A stretch of 64,000 bases of DNA, taken from positions 248,001-312,000 of the forward strand of contig JAGMVK010000015.1 in NCBI GenBank assembly GCA_020747065.1. The letters are read 5' to 3'. Source of the DNA: Cadophora sp. MPI-SDFR-AT-0126. Lineage: Eukaryota; Ascomycota; Leotiomycetes; Helotiales; Ploettnerulaceae. How positions within the stretch are numbered: the stretch's first letter is position 1; each line of letters begins with the position of its first letter. Below the pieces are notes generated by a model that did not search any database, had not been told where the DNA came from, and saw only the letters and a program-made list of their open reading frames with translations. Position numbers and translations under genes: made by a program. Shown here piece by piece: positions 12,498 to 24,344 of the stretch.

Positions 12498-12990
12498 GCA
12501 AGTAGTAAAGAAATAGAAGGACCCATCCGAATAGGAAACACTAATAAGTTCAAGATCAGTGATGAATATCAAGAACCAATGTGAAAGTCGTGGTCCTTGC
12601 TTTATTTCGGCTTGGTCCAATCATCTGAACGGCCAGGTACAAGGACCGGGAAGCTTCTCAACTCAATACTTCAAGACTAGTCGTACCCATTCTCATCCAA
12701 TGCCTACCACACCAATCCTCCGCCAAAGCAATTTACCAATCCTCCTCGCTCAACTCGGAAGTGGGACGAGGGGGATAGCATTTGCAAAACGAGATATCGA
12801 AGTAGCAAGACCCATCTCATTGAGGGCCCAACTCAACCCGTAGTATTCTGGGTGTCTAACTCTTTCTGGCGCCTCTTTCTGCACCATTCTCCTACACGTG
12901 TGATCGCGTTGTTTTTCACGCCATGAGAGCACGACAGCACAGGGCCATTCGGAATACCCTCCAACGAGACCGAAGCAACCAGAGCTACAT
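12498..12990. other. Intergenic region, no gene seen
   Basis: Between the convergent ends of the GH20 gene and the minus-strand Gfd2-like gene; it should contain both 3' ends. No credible coding sequence. Confidence 0.5.
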
Positions 12991-13775
12991 TCATCTCGAC
13001 TTGTGGGGTGAGAACTGATTGACCGACCTCCACAGAGAAGCAAGTATATAGCAAGGCCGCCCTAATTGCATAGTTTGCATCATTTCCCGGACAAAATAAG
13101 CACGTGTCTCCAAACCGCGGCCGGATGTCAAGTTCCTCCAGTAAACTGAAGAAGCAGGGCTGCTCAGTAAGAAGTCCAGGTCTACAATCCCTTCGATCTC
13201 AATACGGTTCCAAATATCTGGAACCACTCGTTCCATCAATTGTAAACTGGCAGCAATATTCTTCCCCAACAGGACGACCTTCGCGCCTCTTGTCTCATAC
13301 AGCGACTTTTCATGCTGTGGGCTCGTAGCGATGCGCTGGAAGAGCGCTTCGAGCTTCTTGGGTGATATCTTCGTGCAAGGACTGAATGCGAATGGTGTCG
13401 AGATCTCGATGCATCCTTTCGCGTCTGCGATCATGAAATCGTGCGTTCGAATTGGAAAGCCCCTTTGCTTTTGGGATGTTGAAGCGAGTTACGTGTGTCG
13501 AGAACGCCGAGCCCTACTTCCAGGACATCGTTGGGGTTGAGGGTGGTAGCGCTGTGACCGAGATTGATACTCATGAGTACTATCGGGCTTTCGTGGGCTG
13601 AGGATGTCTGCTCGGGGAGGAGGCCCAATGCTGGCACAGTCAGTTGTGACGAGTATTGAAAGCGGAATGTAGGGCACTTCGCTGTATAATAGCGATCGAT
13701 TCTGCTCTGGAGAGTGGCGTAGGCCAAGGCTGTATTCGTGCCTCCGGTTTCGTGTCTCGTTCGTGAGATTGACAT
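12991..13775 (-). CDS. Gfd2/YDR514C-like RNase H-fold protein, degenerate, borders uncertain
   Basis: Two minus-strand open segments in different frames look like one protein. The first (13775 to about 13,440) contains SPIVLMSINLGHS and NDVLEVGLGVLDTR, the usual start of the Gfd2/QIP-type 3'-5' exonuclease-like domain. The second (about 13,440 to 12,991) continues with FPIRTHDFMIADAKG, an FxF...ISPKKLEALF segment, and AKVVLLGKNIAASL, at the place where relatives have VVLVGHD. I could not find a frame-consistent intron joining the two near 13,440, so a frameshift is possible. The acidic residues expected in the first strand and in the GHD motif are missing (SIN and GKN), so a catalytic role is doubtful. 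A degenerate paralogue or pseudogene is equally likely. Confidence 0.4.
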
Positions 13776-14061
13776 GGTGTCAGGAAATCATGGGGATTTT
13801 GGTCCCCAAACATATCCGACATCTTAAACGATACTTTTAGGTCATATACTTCCGTGGCAATGTTTGATATGGAATACGAGGCTACGGCCCATTCTAGCAA
13901 TCAAGGCTTAGTTCGAGGAAGGAACTACCTGCCCAAAAGTACACCGCTTCGAAAAAGCAGCTGCAGTGCGTGAATGATCTAGCAAAAAGGAAACAACGAT
14001 CCGACTCACGGCAATCTTATATATCTCTACTACAGAACGCCAGGATAGGATGAGCGGGCTC

Positions 14062-14090
<29 letters not shown>
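14062..14090 (+). repeat. A(29) homopolymer tract
   Basis: An uninterrupted run of 29 A in an otherwise mixed region. A retroposed poly-A tail or simple-sequence expansion could explain it. No retrogene body is visible immediately upstream on the plus strand. Confidence 0.9.
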
Positions 14091-14094
<4 letters not shown>

Positions 14095-14330
14095 AACCAG
14101 ACATGGATCGGCCACGTCAACATTCTGAGTAAAAACCCAGGAGAGGCAGACATAACGAGCGCACATATTTGACCACTTTGAGGACCGAACGCAGAAGGAA
14201 GCAAGAATAATGTAAAAAAAAACATCACTCCGTGATAACTTAATGGGACAATACAAATACAAGCAGCCACGGGATGCGAGGCCAGAGACTCGAATTCAAG
14301 ACTGAGAAAACAAGCATATATCGATCTCAA

Positions 14331-14492
14331 ACATCGCCAGATCCTCATGCAGGGCTCGTCCATCGTGGTATCATCAGCGATGTAACAGATCTCAGAAATC
14401 CGCGTCCCCAGATGGCCGCTACTCTCAAACTTTCCACGCTGAAGCATGACCAAATCTTCAAGCAGAGCCTTTCCGAGGAGGTATCATCATGG
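14331..14492 (-). repeat. Two copies of a roughly 50-bp element containing GGTATCATCA
   Basis: The stretches ending at 14380 and 14493 align without gaps at about two thirds identity, both with GGTATCATCA (14367-14376 and 14480-14489) preceded by a related AGATC/AAATC-TTCA half. On the minus strand both translate to similar peptides (DDTSSERLCLKIWSC and DDTTMDEPCMRIWRC). Weaker relatives lie at 27188 and 28384. Coding, structural-RNA or mobile origin is unresolved. Confidence 0.45.
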
Positions 14493-14996
14493 ATCAAGAG
14501 AAGAGCAGCCTGGGCACACATGAGCGGCCGACTCGCTCTGGCTGCCTTGGTCCCGGACGGCCTTTTCATCTCCTTCAATGGTAGGAGATGCCTTGTGTAC
14601 GAAGGGTCTTAGTAGTGAGGAGGGAATATTGGATGTGGAAGAGCGAGGATTAAATACATTCCTGGAAGTGGGTATGGGTATTCTTCGGGAAACGACTCAT
14701 CGCAGGTCAGGTGGTCTACCGGGTTCGCTAACTCTCGCCCCAACTGGAGGGCTCTGATAAGCCATCTCTCTTTGAGACCAAGTCTTATCGACGATTCATA
14801 TTAGGGGTTTTTGGTGACTTGTGGCACCAACTGGACTGTTCTTTAACAACAAGCCTTCCCTGTATGTTACTCACTACATTACGCGAGAAGCGCCAAGAAA
14901 GAATGAAGTGTAAACAAGCATTCATTTCCAAAACCCCTTGCGGAGCGCGACTGTCTGGATACGGCAACGAGTAACCTGAAGAGCAAGAAATTTCGG

Positions 14997-16879
14997 TCAA
15001 GCTTCCAAATGGCTCCTCGTCTTCAATGTTACCATAAAGTCATGCTGATAGGAGAACCAATATGTCTTCATCTTGTAAGGTTGTTTCTTATTCACAATAT
15101 CAATGTCGAATGCCCGAATCATTTGAGCAAGGAACTTGTGTATCTCAACCTATTGATACCAAGTCATAAACTGTATCTCAGACAACGACAGACTGGAGAA
15201 GACAAAAGAGAGGACATACCAGAGCAATGTTCCGACCCACACACATTCTGGGACCGTTCCCACCAAACGTCATATTATATGACTCGAGCTGTCTAGCTTT
15301 CGCTTCACTCTCGAGCCATCTCTCCGGCTTAAACTCATTCGCGTCGTCGCCCCAGACTTTCTTGTCTCGATTTTGCGCCAACGGACTCATCCCGATTGGC
15401 GTATTTGCAGGAATGAAGTTGCCATCGATAACAAGTCCTCCTTCTGGAGTGTGGCGTAGAAGTTGGCCGATTATGGATGGTCTGAGACGCAGAGCTTCTT
15501 TGACGACTGCGTTGAGATATGGAAGCTGCTGTGTCTGGAGATAGGTGATTGGCTTGTTCGGAGTGTTGGTTGCATAGAAGTTGTCGACTTCCTCTTGAAG
15601 CTTTCGATAAACGTCAGGCTTAGAACAGACGTACTCGATACAAGACCGCATTCCAATTGATGTGGTGTCGGCGCCAGCACCACTGTCTGCGTAAGAACTT
15701 GGAGAACTTCACAGGCGGGAGGGTACCCACACAAGATTCAATGCTTCCCCGAGAACTTCTTGGAAACTTGCAGGCCCCCCATTCTGCGCTTTCATATTAA
15801 CGAAGTGTCCCAACATGTCCGGGTGCTCGATTCCTTCCTTTTTTTCCGTCATCCTCGCCTTCACTTTCTCCGAGCTCCAGTCTCGGAAGGCTTTGATCCT
15901 GTCTTCTACTCCCGCGAGCTCCATCAATTTCCGAATCAGACGAAGCAATTTCATCTGCCCCCAGTAGTGGCCCATACATTGGCTCCAAAAGAAGAGTTCC
16001 AAAATAGTAGAACGAACGTCCATCACGTCTGCTGCGTCATTTTGGAGATGCTCAAAGGGGGCACCATATCCGAGTACTCCGACTGCATCGAATGCAAGTG
16101 CACCGGTCCACTCGCCGAGGTTGATGGCATTCCCTGCTTTAGCTTGCAGCTTCAATTTCTCAACCATAAGGTCAAGCAGGTCCTGAATTGGCTGTTCATA
16201 CTTCAGTATTGAAGTCATTGAGTAAGCTGAGGAAACTCGTTTTCGGAGGAATGAGTGAAGCTTTCGATCCCGCGCGGGAAAGAAAGCTGGTGCTCCAATA
16301 GGAGGATCCCAGACAGCGTACCACTGCAAGATGATCAGCGCTGTGAAAGTCAAAGTCTCGGGATCAGGATTTCGATCCCTGAAGCTTCGATCCTCAGACA
16401 TTTCTCTGATCTGAGATACTAAGTCTTAGAAAATACAGGCGAGAAAAAGTACATACGTGCGTCTTCATCGCATTCGAACCATGCCCGTATAGAGTCTTGA
16501 TGCTGTCTTGGTGGACAATCGAGACTTCGTTGGGGGCAATGCGGACGACCGAACCATAACGCTGGTGGAGCTGAAGGATGTCGTCGTGCCAGGTCCCTCG
16601 CCATGTACGGTCATTCCTCCAATGTCCGGTGATCTTCGCAAGAAAGGGTCCTGGAATATTGCGAAGTGGGTGAAAGAGGAGTCGATAGATACAGAGGCCA
16701 ATCAGTGAAGACAGAGCTAATATGAGGATATTCTGCACTGTTAAGTATGTCCAAATGACCGTTAACGGGGCTGTAAGGCGAGTAGGCATTTCTGATTGTG
16801 TTCGTGGCGATTTTGAGAAGGCAGTATGGCAATGATGAAAATAAGGTTTCAATGGTAACTTGTGGGTGATATTCTTCAC
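14997..16879 (-). CDS. Cytochrome P450 monooxygenase, pisatin-demethylase-like group
   Basis: Membrane-bound haem monooxygenase. Exons 16879-16457, 16410-15731, 15682-15220 and 15149-14997 join in frame to about 572 residues; a second in-frame ATG at 16789 gives a more usual length and places the N-terminal anchor (NILILALSSLIGLCIY) close to the start. Landmarks are the proline hinge (FHPLRNIPGPFLAK), YGSVVRIAPNEVS, the I-helix GAGADTTS, the ExxR helix (KEALRLRPS), FKPERW, and the haem loop FGGNGPRMCVGRNIAL with Cys about 515. The YGxVVRIxPNEVS pattern is typical of fungal P450s of the pisatin-demethylase type, several of which demethylate or hydroxylate aromatics. It is the leftmost gene of the proposed aromatic-oxidation set. 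The substrate is not predictable from sequence. Confidence 0.9.
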
Positions 16880-17526
16880 CTGAAAGAATGAGGAGACAGG
16901 TTGACTAAGACTTAATCTCCATCAGATCAACTCAGAAGAGGAATGGTTCAATAATATATTTAACATCTGGAGTCAGCCGAGATGTCCGAAGTCCTTAATC
17001 TGTGTTAAAGGCGGGGACTTGTCGTTTGTGGAGATGTGTGGAGGTGTGGGGTCGCCCCACAGCTACAAGGGGTCATGTAGATCAATTAGATATCAGATAT
17101 CAACAGTTAGTGAGCTTTAGTATTTGGCAGAAGTTTGACCCCGAATTTCGATGTGAGAAGAAAGCACATCCACACACGGCCTATTCAGGTGATATCAAGG
17201 TCTCCGACGATTCCCCCGTTATCACCATGAAAGCTCAGTGATGGTGTCCCAGCAAAGGGTGCCTAGGAATTGGGGACATTCGTACTCCGACTTGATAGTA
17301 GTATTAGAAACATAAAGGTCGAAATATCTATATTGCTTGCCTTGGCAATAGCCTATCGATTCCAATTTACTGGATTGCAAACATAGTCCAAATCTGTGAA
17401 ATGGATGAGAGCTTGCTTGATATTGAATCAAATTTCGCAGGAGAGACAAGACACAGCCTTTATGGCGGAATTTAAGCAGATAAGAATATATAGATATCTA
17501 TTTCGCATATCGGTCTTCGAGAACCT
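16880..17526. other. P450 promoter region and esterase 3' end
   Basis: No gene. It contains a perfect 17-bp palindrome about 170 bp upstream of the P450 ATG; the remainder is unremarkable. Confidence 0.55.
17044..17065. promoter_or_regulatory. Palindromic TGTGGGG-TCG-CCCCACA element
   Basis: Positions 17045-17061 are a perfect inverted repeat with a 3-bp centre (TGTGGGGTCGCCCCACA), 166 bp from the P450 start at 16879. A 22-bp window around it recurs with two mismatches at 47263-47284. The half-site GTGGGG(T) also occurs upstream of other genes of the 15-27 kb set. It suits a dimeric regulator site; GTGGGG also fits the SYGGRG consensus of CreA-type carbon repressors. Confidence 0.5.
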
Positions 17527-19338
17527 CTAATGGCCGCTCAGAAATGATCCCCACAACGCAGACAGCTCTTCCAGGCTACACCTTTCTGCGAGCTCGAAAA
17601 TTGCACTTCTTCGCTTCACATCCTCACTCTTCTTGCTCTTCACAAATTCCTGTCTCTCACTATCAGTTCCATAAACCATCGCCCCTCCATTATCAGCCGA
17701 ATACTGTGGAAACGGCTCTCCTCCAGCAACATATGTGATGAAGTGTTTTCCAAAGACTCTTGCTGAGTTCCGCTGAGTGTCATCCAGAAACTCATTGTAG
17801 TTTTGGTAGAGGAATGCGGCATCCAGAATGTGAGTTGCGATACCGTTGTATCTGCCTTTCCAAGGATTGGGTTCGTTGAAGTGGAAGACGTATGATTTTC
17901 CTGGAAAGCCAGATGCAATGGTGACCAAAGGTGCATAGAAGCCGATGTCGTGAGCGAAATGGAGGATGTTATCAACAGCGACGTTTTGGTCCTTCAAACC
18001 TTGATCTCCGATATTGTATTGTTTCAAAAGTTGCTGTTTGATCGGTTCGTCTTTCAAGTGTCGATTCACGGTTGCGACGAAGGCATTCTCCATCCCAGCT
18101 TGTCGGCCATGCAGCATGTAGAACAGAATGCTTGACTTTGGGGAGTTAGAACAATCAAAAGAGAATCGAAGAAAGCTTTTAGAGTGCTTACGTCCATCTC
18201 ACAATCCCCAATCATGATACTTTCGCACCATCGGGTGCCCGGCATTGACATGTCCTGGAAAGACCACTTGGAAAAGGTGGCTGCAGACTTGACATACTCA
18301 CTATCAATGATGGGTAGCATCGGCAGCTGTTCGGCAGCAGCGACAAGTTGTTCAGCTTTCGTTTCCTTCAGCGCCTTAACTTTCTCGTCTGCCGATGTCA
18401 TCTTCGCAAGCCCCAGCTTCTGCATCACGATATCATATATTCCACCCGCGGCAAAGATCGGAATTGGCTTGAGCAGCAGAGGAGTACCCCCCATAGCAAC
18501 TATCCTCTTGAAAAGTGGCTTTTCAGACTGAAGATGAAGGAAGCAAGAAACTAAATTTTCTGTTGAGTGAGGCTTTGGCAGATATTGGACGGTACTCACT
18601 GGCACCCACGCTCTCCCCAACTACAGTGATGTTGTTCGGATCGCCTCCAAAGCCTTCGATGTATCTATGGATCCATAGTAGTGCAGTCCGCTGATCTCGC
18701 AAACCGTTATTTGTTTTGATCCCAGCATCAAGAAGTTCTTGAGAAGCGAGGAAACCCGGCAAGCCCACACGGTAGCTAAAGCGACAGTCAGATCATGAAG
18801 TGGTAAATCATTAACAAATCCTACTTGATGTTGATCCCAATCAAAGGACTGCCATCTTTGATTGAAAGCTCTACCAATCGACTGGGATCATATTGCGGCC
18901 ACGAATTACCACCCAGGCTGAATCCACCACCATAGATGAACACAAAGACGGGCAGAAGCTGTTCCTTCTCTTTCGGTGTCACGATATTGAGATTGAGGCA
19001 TTCTGTCAGAGAGAACTTGAAGTCCTCTCGTGGCAGTTCATGCTGAATAAAATTGAATTCGAAATCGCACGATTTTGGATTTTGGATGCATAAAGGACTT
19101 TGCACAGATCAGCTGTAGGTATTGAACATAACCTTTGAAGTGCAACTGACCCATAAGAAGTCGCGTCTATAGCTGTAATTCCTGGATTGTTGAACAAAGT
19201 GGGCTCTGCAAATGCGTGGTCCAGCTCGGCATATTTGATACCTCTGTATGCGATGGTCTCTTCGTGATCCAGACCAGTTACCTGGCCCAGAGAGGGATGA
19301 TTTAAGACTGTAGTCATAATCAGATGTGTTGTTCTCAA
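17527..19338 (-). CDS. Type-B carboxylesterase/lipase family protein
   Basis: Alpha/beta-hydrolase that should cleave carboxylic esters. Exons 19338-19151, 19097-18825, 18775-18600, 18550-18192 and 18135-17527 join in frame to about 534 residues; 19317 is an alternative ATG. Visible landmarks are ECLNLNIVTP, VFVFIYGGGFSLGG (oxyanion hole), the nucleophile elbow GGDPNNITVVGESVGAIS (Ser about 209, GESVG instead of the usual GESAG), and HLQSEKPLFKR. A catalytic-histidine candidate lies in the IATHILDAAF segment. There is no clear signal peptide, so it is probably intracellular, unlike many secreted family members. It lies between a P450 and an FAD hydroxylase on the same strand, which suggests ester cleavage of an aromatic substrate. 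That pathway role is inference. Confidence 0.88.
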
Positions 19339-20012
19339 CTATTTGTAGGGCAAATTCGAAAATTCAGTGATTGTGTAAATTGGCAATCTCTCTTTTGCCC
19401 ACTGCACAACACAAGACCTCTTTCGACAGACTATTGAGGGGTCCAAAGACCCCGAAAACTCGGATTAACAACCAGCCTCATATTCAACGATCTAGCCCAT
19501 GGTACGCGCTTCCCCATCCCTGAATGGTCTCCGCAATCCAAATTCTCAAGGTGACTCCAGCTTTCCTGAATGTTGGGGATGGGCGAGAATATGAGTTGGG
19601 GTCATTCCATTACCCCGCTTTTACCCCAAATTACTCCTTTAGGAAAACTAAACTCAAACTCAAACCCCGATTCTTTCTGCCACCTTTATAATCTCCCCTC
19701 ATTATCTCTTACTAGGTTCTCCATTGATTTGACCCATTGTATGAGTTGGGCGATCATTGTCAAAGAAAGCCTGAGTCAATCTTGCCTGTTTCACTGAACC
19801 TTAAAGTGTTGTTTATCCAAAAAAAAAGGGGTAGCGAAGAGTTCGCTTAGCCTCAATGTACGCTATTGTAGAAAGACTCTCCCGCTTCCTTGATACACCT
19901 GTACTCTTCTCCAAATTTGTGGTCACATATTGCAGGAAGTGCATTCAGATAGCGAAATGGTTAAAAATATCCTCTATTTTGATTCCACAGCCTCCTCTAA
20001 GAATCTCGGCAA
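19339..20012. other. Esterase promoter region
   Basis: No gene. It includes GTTGGGGTCATTCC at 19595-19608 and a C4-rich stretch after it, about 260 bp upstream of the esterase start. This resembles half of the palindrome before the P450 gene. Confidence 0.45.
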
Positions 20013-21510
20013 TCAAGGGTCTCCTGCAGTAACAGCCACATGTGTAGTAGATGGTAGAAAAGTCGTCTTCTGCTCGGCCGCACTCGAACTCGCACCTTGA
20101 TACTCCTTCCTGAAATCATGCATGATTGCTTTCAAACCCTAGGATATCATCAGTGACTTGACCCATTTCAAGTCCAAGGGAAAATAGGCATACCTCCTGC
20201 ATCGTTCTACTGAAAACAGGATCTACTTCCGCTTTCCTGCACATCTCGAGAAACGTATCCTCCTTACGAGCGGCAACCGGATCTTGCCAAAGTCGTCGAA
20301 TATTTTCGCTGGATACTGGATCGATGATATTGTTATACTTCTCTCGTCTGACGAAATCGTATCGAGAAAGGATATCCTCGGTTGTAAGATCTTGGTGGAT
20401 GCCATTTAAGCAGTCGAAGAGATTGCCAGCATCGACAAGACCGCCAGTCAGGCCAAGTCCTCCGCTATATAAACTGTCAGTCTGCCTTAGTACGAAGAAT
20501 GATAGGGGGCATACAAAGGGTTGCACAAATGTGCCGCGTCGGCGACCAAGAGGAATCGGCCTTCGCGGAAACTCTTCGCGCATCTCTGATGCACTTTGTA
20601 AGGACTGATATTCACGACCTTGTATTTATCAGGTTCTGGTCGTCCGGGAAGAAAGCTCTTGAACTTCATAGGCTGCCGAGCGATGTACTCTTCGCGAGTG
20701 AGGCCGGGGATGTCTCCATATGTGATGCGCAGCAGTCCGTCTTTCTGGATTTTGGCTAGCATGAACCAGTGTTCTTTATCGATGATGAAATTCGAGTCTT
20801 CCCAGTTGTACGGAGTCATGTCATAGTAAACCTGAAACACAAGAAGCTTAGACTCAGAAGCTTAGCTGGAAAGAATAAAACCTTACATTTGTTGCAACGA
20901 TTTGCTCATCCCAGGTTCGTCCGGGGAACTCCCAATCTCCAAATAGAGATTTCCTGATCTGACTATTTGCACCGTCACATCCAACAATGTAATCCGCTGA
21001 GACTTTCTCTGTTCCACGGGGAGTCTCGACCATAACCCACGCTGATGTCTGATCCTGTCCAATGGTCGGAAGAACTTTATGAGACCATTTTACTTCAGCA
21101 TTTGGCTGCTTGGCAATATGTTCCATTAAAATTTTAGTCAAGCGATTCAAAGGCAAGCAAACAATCTTGTCTTCTCTTCGCAAATCTTTTGTGGAGAGCG
21201 AGGCGATGGACTGGCCGTCGATGTCTCGCCAAGCTACTCCATCGGGGAGAAAGCCTTCAGCTATCACTTCTTCCAGGACACCTGCTCGGCCAAGCTCGTA
21301 AGTTGCTGGAGAGGCGTAATGAGTTGCTCGTGGATTCTCGTCGAGCTTCTCCGCAGCTTCAAGGATGAGCACGCGGATGCCCTGTTGGGCAAGAAGGAGT
21401 GCAAGAACCAGCCCTGCTGGTCCAGAACCAACAATAATAACCTGTATTGATGTTAGAATAGCTAACTATAGCTCAACTTATATCTCTCTACTGACTTTTG
21501 CAATGGCCAT
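20013..21510 (-). CDS. FAD-dependent aromatic hydroxylase (PheA/TfdB family)
   Basis: Group A flavoprotein monooxygenase that should hydroxylate a phenolic ring using NAD(P)H and O2. Exons 21510-21496 (only MAIAK), 21441-20887, 20831-20515, 20464-20194 and 20138-20013 join in frame to 427 residues. The N-terminal Rossmann motif VIIVGSGPAGLVLALLLAQQ binds FAD. YIVGCDGANSQIRKSL is the DG motif, and FLLVADAAHLCNPFGGLGL with TGGLVDA is the GD-type FAD/ribityl motif. Most relatives have GDAAH where this has ADAAH. The gene is divergent from the VAO-type gene with 395 bp between start codons, so the two flavoenzymes are probably co-regulated. The substrate is unknown; a phenol or benzoate derivative is likely by family. 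Confidence 0.88.
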
Positions 21511-21905
21511 GATGACTATAGGAAGTTGCGATGAATGGTTGTAAGGTTCGTTCCAAACCGTGAACGTCAACGATGACTGAAAAATGAGATCGGAGAGCAA
21601 AAGATGTTGGCAGAATCTTTATTCTACACGAGTAATTTTTTTTTTCAAGTTCTTCAAATCATATCAATTTATCCCATGAAAACAACCCCAGAAAATGTGG
21701 GGTGACAGGCACGTGGCTACGTTGACCCCGAGCACTTAATCTTCCCCAACAGGGGCATGTGGGGTTGCAAATGCCGCCTACATGGCCTCGGCTTGATAAT
21801 AGCGAGCTCTTGAAATGAACGACATTATGGAAGTCCTCTTCATCAGGTAGATTCCTTCACTTGAACACTTTTGTTTGCAATAACAAATCCACAACATTTC
21901 CAAAA
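21511..21905. promoter_or_regulatory. Divergent promoter between FAD hydroxylase and VAO-type gene
   Basis: The 395-bp region carries two TGTGGGGT sites (TGTGGGGTGAC at 21696-21706 and TGTGGGGTTGC at 21758-21768) plus a CACGTG-like acgtgg. One shared control region for both flavoenzymes is a reasonable inference. Confidence 0.5.
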
Positions 21906-23960
<2,055 letters not shown>

Positions 23961-24344
23961 ATGTCCGGCTCTTGTGAGCAAGCCTTACCTGACGGTAGCC
24001 CTTATTATCATGTTGTATCCTTGAGACCTCTCAACTGCAAAATGAGGGTGTAGAGCCATGGAAATATCTTTGAAAATTCGCACCATTAAGTCAGCAGAAC
24101 TCAACAAGGATTGATAGTAATTTTGACTCTGAATGAGTTTGAGTTCCCCATATTTTTCAAGTCGCCAAGATTTCCCCCTCCCCCGCATTGGGTTTTCCCC
24201 ACGCCCGATCTCGACCGCGCCACCAAGGCACACCCTTACGAATTGTAGTTAGAGCTTTCTCCTAACCCCGCGCTGGTCATTTAGACCCCTTCTATCATTT
24301 CATCTCCAACTCCACCTCCAAGAAATAATTTTGATGTTCTAATA
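23961..24344. promoter_or_regulatory. Promoter region of the C2H2 regulator
   Basis: Contains a C-rich stretch (24175-24205) with CCCCAC at 24197-24202, the reverse complement of the GTGGGG half-site, about 145 bp before the regulator ATG. Autoregulation is possible but only inferred. Confidence 0.35.

Larger units (their letters stand above)
13776..14996. other. Intergenic region with poly-A tract and a duplicated short element
   Basis: No convincing gene. It holds a 29-nt A-run (14062-14090) and two copies of a roughly 50-bp element (near 14331-14380 and 14443-14492). Minus-strand frames over the copies read DDT-x5-C-x2-IW-x-C, but no start, splice or stop structure supports a gene. Confidence 0.45.

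Noticed and set aside
14062..14090. Poly-A run as the tail of a retroposon
   Set aside because: No ORF, target-site duplication or element body could be recognised upstream.
20148..20165. GATATCATCAGTGAC within the FAD hydroxylase as a further copy of the dispersed element
   Set aside because: It lies in the last intron of that gene and shares only the 13-bp core; flanks do not align.
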